64,000 nt of DNA from DASZGL01 sp035938875 (lineage in GTDB: Bacteria > Chloroflexota > Dormibacteria > Aeolococcales > Aeolococcaceae), in assembly GCA_035938875.1 (NCBI GenBank), contig DASZGL010000041.1:1-64000 (forward strand). Reading direction: 5' to 3'. The notes under the pieces are model-generated. The model worked only from the letters and a program-made list of their open reading frames with translations, was not told the origin of the DNA and ran no database searches. Below, in pieces: positions 58,819-64,000 of the stretch. Position numbers and translations under genes: made by a program. Position 1 is the stretch's first letter. Every line of letters starts with the position of its first letter.

Positions 58819-60320
58819 GCGACAGCCGAGGTGGCGAGGCAGCGGGCGACTCCGCGATCAACGACGGGGAGCCGGACCAAGGCCAGCTCGCCCAGCGGTC
58901 GACGTCCCATCGCCTGCCGCGGCTGTGGGTGCGGCTACGGTGTGATCCGAGGGTTCCACTGGCCGTGCTCGGGCTGGTCTCCGTGGCCTCGCTGATCGCC
59001 CGCGTCCTCTACCTCAACGAACCCACCGGCAACCCGCCCGGCCTCATCTTCGATGAGAAGTACTACGTCAACGCGGCCCGGCGCCTGCTCGGCTTCCCCG
59101 TGCCCTGCGCCAACGGAGTGTGCGACCCGTACTCGGACATCGCCGCGGGGACCGACGGCAACGCGGAGCACCCCCCGCTGGGCAAGCTCCTCATCGCCGC
59201 GGGGATGAAGGTCTTCGGCAACACCCAGCTCGGCTGGCGCATCGCGCCGCTCATCTTCGGCTCCATCGCGATACTGGCCGTGTACTGGCTGGTGCGCAGC
59301 GCCGGGGGCAGCGGCTGGTTGTCGGTGGGGGCGGCGTCGCTGATGGCCGTCGACAACCTGTCCTTCGTGCACGGCCGGATCGCCACCCTCGACGTCTTCG
59401 TCGTCGTCTTCATGATGGTGGCGGTGGCCCTCTATCTGCGCGGCCACCCCATCTACGCCGGCGCGGTCCTGGGTCTCGGCTGCTGCGTCAAGCTGGTGGC
59501 GCCCTTCGCCTTCATCGTGCTGGTTCTCGTCGAAATGGTCCGAATCCTCAGCCGGCGCGAGTGGCGCGTCGCCCGCATGGGGCAGATACTCGAGCACCGC
59601 CTGGTGCCGCTGCTCTACTGCGCAGCGGTGGGGCTGGTGGTGTACCTGGCGGTGCTCACCGGGCTCGACGTTTGGGTCAGGCCCTTCCACAACCCAGCGG
59701 ACTCGTGCCCTGGTTCCGGCAACACCTACTCCAACGCCCTGGTCCACACCAGGTTCATGCTCTGCTACGCGGACAAGCTGACCAACCCCAACGGCGCGGT
59801 GGGCATCGCCTCCTACCCGTGGCAGTGGTTGGTGGGTCCCTGGGAGTGGCTGGTCGGGGGCAATTACTCCGTCGACAACTCGTTCGACACCTGGAAGTGG
59901 ATCAACTACTACAGCGTTGAGGCCAACGGCAACGACAAGGTGCACTTCATCGGGGTGATCAGCCCGGCGATCATCTTCCTCGCCGTTCCGGCGTTCATCC
60001 TCGCGGTGCGCAGTGCGGTGGTGCGCCACGACGATGTCTCGGTTCTCGCGGTCTGCTGGTGCCTGGCCACCTTCATGCCCTTCGTCCTGGCCAGCTGGCT
60101 GCAGCACCGCATCAGCTACCTCTACTACATGGTGGTGGTGCTGCCCGGGATCTACGTCGCCGTGGCCCTGTTGGTGGCCTCGACCGTGCGCTGGCTGCGG
60201 CGGCGGCGCAGCCGGGTGCTCCGCCGTTTTGCGCCGGCCACGGTCGTGGTGCTCTGGGTGCTCGGCCTCGCCGCAGGTTTCTACTTCCTCTATCCGGTGA
60301 GGACCTGGACCGGTGGCTGA
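58815..60320 (+). CDS. Dolichyl-phosphate-mannose-type glycosyltransferase (GT39/PMT-like)
   Basis: A 501-residue polytopic membrane enzyme, GT-C fold. It carries the PMT motif FDEKYYVNAARRLL with the catalytic acidic pair, EHPPLGKLLIAAGMKVFG, and NLSFVHGRIATLDVF. It likely moves a sugar from a polyprenyl phosphate to exported protein (or lipid). The divergent Ser/Thr-rich surface protein is a reasonable acceptor, by inference. GTG start; no ribosome-binding site beyond the coupling to the mini-ORF. The next gene overlaps by 8 bases. Confidence 0.9.
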   Translation: MSDSRGGEAAGDSAINDGEPDQGQLAQRSTSHRLPRLWVRLRCDPRVPLAVLGLVSVASLIARVLYLNEPTGNPPGLIFDEKYYVNAARRLLGFPVPCANGVCDPYSDIAAGTDGNAEHPPLGKLLIAAGMKVFGNTQLGWRIAPLIFGSIAILAVYWLVRSAGGSGWLSVGAASLMAVDNLSFVHGRIATLDVFVVVFMMVAVALYLRGHPIYAGAVLGLGCCVKLVAPFAFIVLVLVEMVRILSRREWRVARMGQILEHRLVPLLYCAAVGLVVYLAVLTGLDVWVRPFHNPADSCPGSGNTYSNALVHTRFMLCYADKLTNPNGAVGIASYPWQWLVGPWEWLVGGNYSVDNSFDTWKWINYYSVEANGNDKVHFIGVISPAIIFLAVPAFILAVRSAVVRHDDVSVLAVCWCLATFMPFVLASWLQHRISYLYYMVVVLPGIYVAVALLVASTVRWLRRRRSRVLRRFAPATVVVLWVLGLAAGFYFLYPVRTWTGG

Positions 60321-60843
60321 TTCCAATGGCCAGGAATTGGGCGGTGCCGGCGATGGGTACCATCGTCTGGCGATGGACCAGCAGCAAGCGGGCGTCGACC
60401 TCAGCGGCCTGCACCGCGAGCTCGACCGACTCAAGCGCCAGCTCTGCACGTGCAACTTCAGCGGCGAGTGCCTCGCCTGTCGCGGCTTCGAGGTGCTCCG
60501 CCAGCAGTCGCAGATGGTCGTCGCCGCGGCGTCGCAGCCGGTGCTGATGCAGGTTGCCCAGGAGGCGTCGATCAAGGACCTCATGACCCAGCTCGGCGGC
60601 GCCGGTGAGAAGCTCGCCGAGGACAGTCGGGTCCAGGACCTGCTCGCTCAGCTGATGGAGCGCGTCCAGGAGGACCTCGGCGGACCCGAGGCGCTGGCCA
60701 GGATGCTGGGCAGCTTCGGCGGTTTCCCCGGATTCGGCGGTGGTCAGACGCCGCCCGACGATCGCCGTCGCGAGGACCCGCCGCCCGAGGAGCGACCGAG
60801 ACACCCCGAGGACATGCCCCCCGAGGACACCTCCCGGCGCTGA
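60313..60843 (+). CDS. Hypothetical protein with CxC/CxxC cluster
   Basis: 176 residues, not recognised. A helical N-terminus leads to LCTCNFSGECLACRGFEVL (four Cys, possible Zn site, about 44-59), then a long helical stretch (VLMQVAQEASIKDLMTQLGG, LLAQLMERVQEDLGG), a Gly/Phe-rich segment and a charged Pro/Asp/Arg tail. It overlaps the glycosyltransferase stop by 8 bases, so it is in that operon. Cytoplasmic. Confidence 0.65.
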   Translation: MADSNGQELGGAGDGYHRLAMDQQQAGVDLSGLHRELDRLKRQLCTCNFSGECLACRGFEVLRQQSQMVVAAASQPVLMQVAQEASIKDLMTQLGGAGEKLAEDSRVQDLLAQLMERVQEDLGGPEALARMLGSFGGFPGFGGGQTPPDDRRREDPPPEERPRHPEDMPPEDTSRR

Positions 60844-60859
60844 GCTGTGCGCCGAGCCG

Positions 60860-62653
60860 TCAGGAGCCGCTGAGGTCGACCCCCCGCTGGTCGACGTGGC
60901 GCCAGATCTCGACGCCTGCGGTGCTCTCCGGGGCACGGCCGAGGAGCGCGGTGAAGAAGTCGACCATGGAGTCGCGATTGGACATCGGCCCGACGACCAC
61001 GGTCTCGACGCGGCGCTCGCGGAGCGCCTGGTCGGCGAGGAGCAGCGCCTTGCCGGCGAACCGGACCCGCGTCCCCTTCTCCTGGATCTGCTCCATGGCG
61101 TCGGAGACGATGGTGGGGATCGCGCCGTACTGCGGCATGCCATCCCGTCCGGGGATGAAGAAGAAGCCTTGAGGCATGCGGAAGCGGATATCGGCGACCG
61201 CCGACCAGAGCATGGGATCCGCCTCGCCCCCGTCGCGGATGAACGGCGCCACCAGGACGACGCTGCCGTCGGGCACGCCGCTGCGGTCCCACTCGGCGAA
61301 GAACTGAGGGATCGTGGTGTCGGTTCTCGGGAAAGAGGTGGTGGGCAACAGGGGTACGAGAACGACCGCGACCGCCAGCAGCCCCGGCAGAGAAGCCCGC
61401 AGCGACATGGTGTCGACGAAGATGTCGGCGAAGACGGCGACGATGACCGCGACGGCGAGAACTGCCGGGAGCATCAGACGGTTGGGCAGGGCGTGGTCCA
61501 TGAAGGGGATGCGGCTCACCGCCAGCCAGGGCAGGGGAATCCCCATTACCCTGCCGCCGACGTGGACATGCGGTCCCATCGAAAGGACGGCCAGCGCCGC
61601 CGCGGTGATCGTCGCCGCGCGAACCACCGGTCTCGACCACAGCCGGACCGCGGCGAATCCGAGGAGGAGCAGCAGGGGGATCCCCAGGTAGCCATTGAAC
61701 TCGGGGCCGAGTCCCGTGAAGGTCTGGGTGACGGCGACGGCCCGCGAGGGCGCGATCAGCTGCACCTCGGTGGGGACCACGAAGTTGAGCGCATCGGTGA
61801 CAAAAACATCGGTGGGGAAGAGCGTGCCCAGGACCCGCTGCCTGCCGAAGAGCTGCTGAGATAACGGCCACAGGCAGAGCAGCAGGAACGTGGGGACCCC
61901 CACGGCCAGCGTGGTGATCGCTGCTTCGGCGCGCTCGGCGAGGTGCTTGCGTCCGATCCACGCCAGCACGGCGACGAGGATTGCCGCGGCGATCACCTCG
62001 TCGACCAGCATCTCCTCGCCGCTGAGCAGCTGACAGGCGGCGAGAACGCCGAGCGCCACCCCGAGCACCATCGGAGAGCGTCGCCGGCGCACCAGGGTCT
62101 CGTCGATCACCATGAGCAGCAGCGGCGGCAGCGGCGCGAAGACCAGGTTGGCGTGGTCGAGTGACTGGGTGAGCATGTACGGCGAGAAGCCGTAGACGAG
62201 GCCGCCGAGGATGGCCGCCCAGTGCCGGCCGACGTAGCGGCGAATGGCCAGGTATGCGCACCACGCAGACAGCGCGACTCCCAGTGTGATGAAGACGTTG
62301 TAGGCGACCACCGGGCCCACAGTCAGCGTCACCGGCGCGAGCAGCAGTGACGGCAGGAAGATCATCGTCTGCCACAGCAGGTTGACGCCGTCGGGATAGT
62401 TGAGATGGTCGCTGAACCACGGATTGATGCCGTGGGCGATGGCGTACGGGGTCCAGCGGAGGAACCACGTCGTCTGCTCGGCGTCGCAACAGACGCCGAC
62501 CCATGAGGTGCGTGGCGAGCTCCAGGTGCTGTGAAACAGCGCGACAGCAAGCACCAGGTAGACGAGGAGGACGCGCGGCGCCGGGCGTCGCGCCACTCCT
62601 GCCAGCACCGGCAGGACACCGCGCAGAGCGGGGAGGCGCAGCCGGCGGCCCAC
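60860..62653 (-). CDS. Polytopic membrane protein, GT-C glycosyltransferase-like
   Basis: 597 residues with about twelve hydrophobic segments and a C-terminal extracytoplasmic domain (about 450-597). The first loop has CCDAEQTTWFLRWTPYAIAHG, with the acidic residue placed as in GT-C enzymes, and LNYPDGVNLLW. It resembles the uncharacterised bacterial YfhO/DUF6541-type families. The sugar donor is unknown. The GTG at 62653 follows TAAGCT by exactly 6 bases. Confidence 0.78.
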   Translation of the reverse strand: MGRRLRLPALRGVLPVLAGVARRPAPRVLLVYLVLAVALFHSTWSSPRTSWVGVCCDAEQTTWFLRWTPYAIAHGINPWFSDHLNYPDGVNLLWQTMIFLPSLLLAPVTLTVGPVVAYNVFITLGVALSAWCAYLAIRRYVGRHWAAILGGLVYGFSPYMLTQSLDHANLVFAPLPPLLLMVIDETLVRRRRSPMVLGVALGVLAACQLLSGEEMLVDEVIAAAILVAVLAWIGRKHLAERAEAAITTLAVGVPTFLLLCLWPLSQQLFGRQRVLGTLFPTDVFVTDALNFVVPTEVQLIAPSRAVAVTQTFTGLGPEFNGYLGIPLLLLLGFAAVRLWSRPVVRAATITAAALAVLSMGPHVHVGGRVMGIPLPWLAVSRIPFMDHALPNRLMLPAVLAVAVIVAVFADIFVDTMSLRASLPGLLAVAVVLVPLLPTTSFPRTDTTIPQFFAEWDRSGVPDGSVVLVAPFIRDGGEADPMLWSAVADIRFRMPQGFFFIPGRDGMPQYGAIPTIVSDAMEQIQEKGTRVRFAGKALLLADQALRERRVETVVVGPMSNRDSMVDFFTALLGRAPESTAGVEIWRHVDQRGVDLSGS

Positions 62654-62659
62654 GGCGAG

Positions 62660-62665
62660 AGCTTA
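62660..62665 (-). promoter_or_regulatory. Putative -10 element (TAAGCT)
   Basis: Minus-strand TAAGCT, CTCGCC, then GTG: leaderless spacing for the gene at 60860-62653. Confidence 0.5.
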
Positions 62666-62722
62666 CGCTGCCGGCTGCGCCGCTGCGCACGGCTGCGGGG
62701 GCGGCCCGCGGATCGCTCCGCG

Positions 62723-62728
62723 TAGAAT
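62723..62728 (+). promoter_or_regulatory. Putative -10 element (TAGAAT) of the CoA-lyase gene
   Basis: TAGAAT lies 67 bases before the ATG at 62796; here the mRNA has a leader with a GGAGG site. It overlaps an in-frame ATG at 62727, which therefore would not be transcribed. Confidence 0.45.
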
Positions 62729-62795
62729 GCCAGCACCGCCGTCGCCTCCCAAGCGCGGGGCTGGAGACGGCGGCGCACGAGGAGGTCCCGGATCG

Positions 62796-63740
62796 ATGCC
62801 CCAGCGCCTGCGCCGATCGGTTTTGTCCGTCCCTGGCAGTAACCCGCGGATGATGGAGAAGGCAGCGGGCAGCGCGGCGGACGAGGTCTTCCTCGATCTC
62901 GAGGATGCCTGCGCTCCGCTGGAGAAGCCGGGAGCACGCGCCAAGGTGGTCGAGGCTCTGACCACTCACGAATGGGGCGACAAGGTCAAGGTGGTGCGCA
63001 TCAACCAGGTGACCAGCCGCTACGCGTACCAAGACCTCCTCGACGTCGTCGGTGGAGCGGGGCGCGTCCTCGACTGCATCATGGTCCCCAAGGTGCAGAA
63101 CACCGGCGACGTCGCCTTCGTCGACCGGGCGCTCACCCAGCTCGAGCAGGAGCTCGGCCTCGAGCCGCAGAGCATCGGTATCGAAGCCCAGATCGAGGAT
63201 GCACTGGGACTGACCAACTGCGAGCAGATCGCCACCGCCAGTCCTCGCGTCGAGACACTGATCTTCGGCCCCGCTGATTTCAGCGCCAGCCTGCAGTTGC
63301 CGTCGCTCACCGTCGCCGGCGGATCCGCCGACTACCCCGGCGACATCTTCCACTACGTCCTCTTTCGTCTCGCCGTCGCCGCCCGCGCCGCCGGCATCCA
63401 GGTGATCGACGGGCCCTACCTGGCGATCCGCGATATCGACGGTTACAGCGTGGTGGCCAGGCGCGCCGCCGCCCTCGGCTATGACGGCAAGTGGGTGCTG
63501 CACCCCGGACAGATCGATCCCTGCAACCAGGCGTTCACCCCGTCGCAGGAGCAGTTCGACAAGGCGGTGCAGATCCTCGAGGCCTACCAGCAGGCCACCG
63601 AGGTCGACCGCCGAGGCGCGGTGATGCTCGGCGACGAGATGATCGACGAGGCATCGCGAAAGATGGCGCAGCAGTTCTACATGCGCGGCGTCGCAGCCGG
63701 GCTGCGCCCCCGCCATGCCGTCAGCGCAGTCGCCGGCTGA
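62796..63740 (+). CDS. CoA-ester lyase, HpcH/HpaI-citrate lyase beta family
   Basis: A 314-residue Mg-dependent C-C lyase of the malyl-CoA/citramalyl-CoA lyase type. Visible: RRSVLSVPGSNPRMMEKA at 6-23, FLDLEDACAPLEKP (32-45), KVVRINQVTSRYAYQDLLDV, and GYDGKWVLHPGQIDPCNQAF near the end. Close in pattern to L-malyl-CoA/beta-methylmalyl-CoA lyases, but citramalyl-CoA cannot be excluded. GAGGAGG precedes the ATG. The acyl-CoA dehydrogenase gene follows after 8 bases, suggesting an acyl-CoA degradation operon. Confidence 0.92.
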   Translation: MPQRLRRSVLSVPGSNPRMMEKAAGSAADEVFLDLEDACAPLEKPGARAKVVEALTTHEWGDKVKVVRINQVTSRYAYQDLLDVVGGAGRVLDCIMVPKVQNTGDVAFVDRALTQLEQELGLEPQSIGIEAQIEDALGLTNCEQIATASPRVETLIFGPADFSASLQLPSLTVAGGSADYPGDIFHYVLFRLAVAARAAGIQVIDGPYLAIRDIDGYSVVARRAAALGYDGKWVLHPGQIDPCNQAFTPSQEQFDKAVQILEAYQQATEVDRRGAVMLGDEMIDEASRKMAQQFYMRGVAAGLRPRHAVSAVAG

Positions 63741-63748
63741 GCAAGGGG

Positions 63749-64000
63749 ATGGCCACGGCCACGGACAGCCTCACCAGCGAGCAGCGCGACATCGTCAACC
63801 TGGTGCGCGACTTCGTCGAGCGCGAGATCCTGCCGGTCGCCCACGACCTGGAGCACGACGACATCTATCCCGACGACATCGTCAGGAAGATGAAGGAGCT
63901 GGGCTTCTTCGGCTTCGCAATTCCCGAGGAGTACGGCGGCGCCGGTCTCAACATGGAGACCTATGCGCTGGTCTGCGAGGAGCTCGCGCGCGGCTGGATG
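63749..64000 (+). CDS. Acyl-CoA dehydrogenase, N-terminal part (runs off the window)
   Basis: The first 84 codons of an acyl-CoA dehydrogenase: LTSEQRDIVNLVRDFVEREI, then MKELGFFGFAIPEEYGGAGL and YALVCEELARGW, the standard N-terminal helical domain. It oxidises an acyl-CoA with FAD; the catalytic Glu region lies beyond the window. AGGGG is weak as a ribosome-binding site. Probably co-transcribed with the CoA lyase. Confidence 0.93.
   Translation, partial: MATATDSLTSEQRDIVNLVRDFVEREILPVAHDLEHDDIYPDDIVRKMKELGFFGFAIPEEYGGAGLNMETYALVCEELARGWM

Noticed and set aside
60744..63716. A 990-codon open frame on the minus strand
   Set aside because: It runs antisense through the CoA-lyase gene and out of frame through the membrane glycosyltransferase gene. 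The product is Arg/Ala/His-rich with no domain, the typical shadow of high-GC coding DNA.

Overview
The window is gene-dense, very GC-rich DNA (by eye roughly 70 percent G+C). GTG starts are common and 4-base stop/start overlaps (ATGA, GTGA) are frequent. Several proteins carry lipobox signals, one carries a sortase-like APNTG signal, the enoyl-ACP reductase is InhA-like, and the ABC, two-component and ECF sigma genes are of familiar terrabacterial type. Together these suggest a free-living, heterotrophic soil-type bacterium with a mostly single-membrane envelope, from the Actinobacteriota/Chloroflexota/Ca. Dormibacterota neighbourhood. The phylum is inference only: no rRNA or taxonomic marker search was possible. 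No prophage, CRISPR array or large island is visible. The only mobile DNA recognised is a decayed IS481-type end beside a tRNA-Lys gene.

Layout. 1-236: 96-bp tandem repeats with hairpins. 239-5250 (minus): proC, then a GMC oxidoreductase with its small partner and a TPR protein, preceded by a lipoprotein gene. 5361-17291 (plus): histidine catabolism (hutH, hutU, hutG, hutI), a class V PLP enzyme, and a complete branched-chain-type amino-acid ABC importer (livFGHM plus binding lipoprotein), closed by a strong terminator. 17345-22943: ohr, a YyaL-type thioredoxin-fold protein, RDD and CBS/zinc-ribbon proteins, a beta-propeller and a CPBP membrane protein. 23040-28463: purA, GNAT, mscL, yceI with a divergent HxlR regulator, and a glycogen-debranching-type enzyme. 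28548-34750: an Asp-box propeller, a MoxR ATPase, a membrane protein and a CoxE-like VWA protein, then RidA, CcdA and TusA. 34722-39990 (minus): sensor kinase and response regulator, propeller lipoprotein, anti-sigma-like protein and ECF sigma factor. 40094-44859: PHP phosphoesterase, tRNA-Lys, IS remnant and a giant adenylate cyclase/ATPase/TPR regulator. 45017-48930: GlxA/AraC regulator, two small ORFs, and two exported proteins with matching PE(I/V)P C-termini. 49050-52803 (minus): inositol-phosphatase-like protein, small membrane protein, fabI, fabF and a macro domain. 52913-57437: DUF72, a small protein, a PDZ protein and an SF1 helicase with an Arg-rich tail. 57739-64000: a surface protein with Cys-bracketed repeats, two GT-C-type membrane glycosyltransferases, a CoA-ester lyase and the start of an acyl-CoA dehydrogenase.

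How the genes fit together: the hut and liv blocks form a path for importing an amino acid and degrading histidine to glutamate. IMPase, fabI, fabF and the macro gene look like one transcript centred on type II fatty-acid synthesis. CcdA and TusA point to thiol/sulfur transfer. The ECF, anti-sigma, two-component and cyclase genes form a dense signalling stretch.

The most interesting cross-cutting signal is promoter architecture. Many genes have a TAnnnT hexamer exactly 6 (or 7-9) bases before an ATG/GTG with no ribosome-binding site, the layout of leaderless mRNAs. In two cases that slot is filled by a mini-ORF of 4 or 9 codons whose stop overlaps the true start as GTGA.
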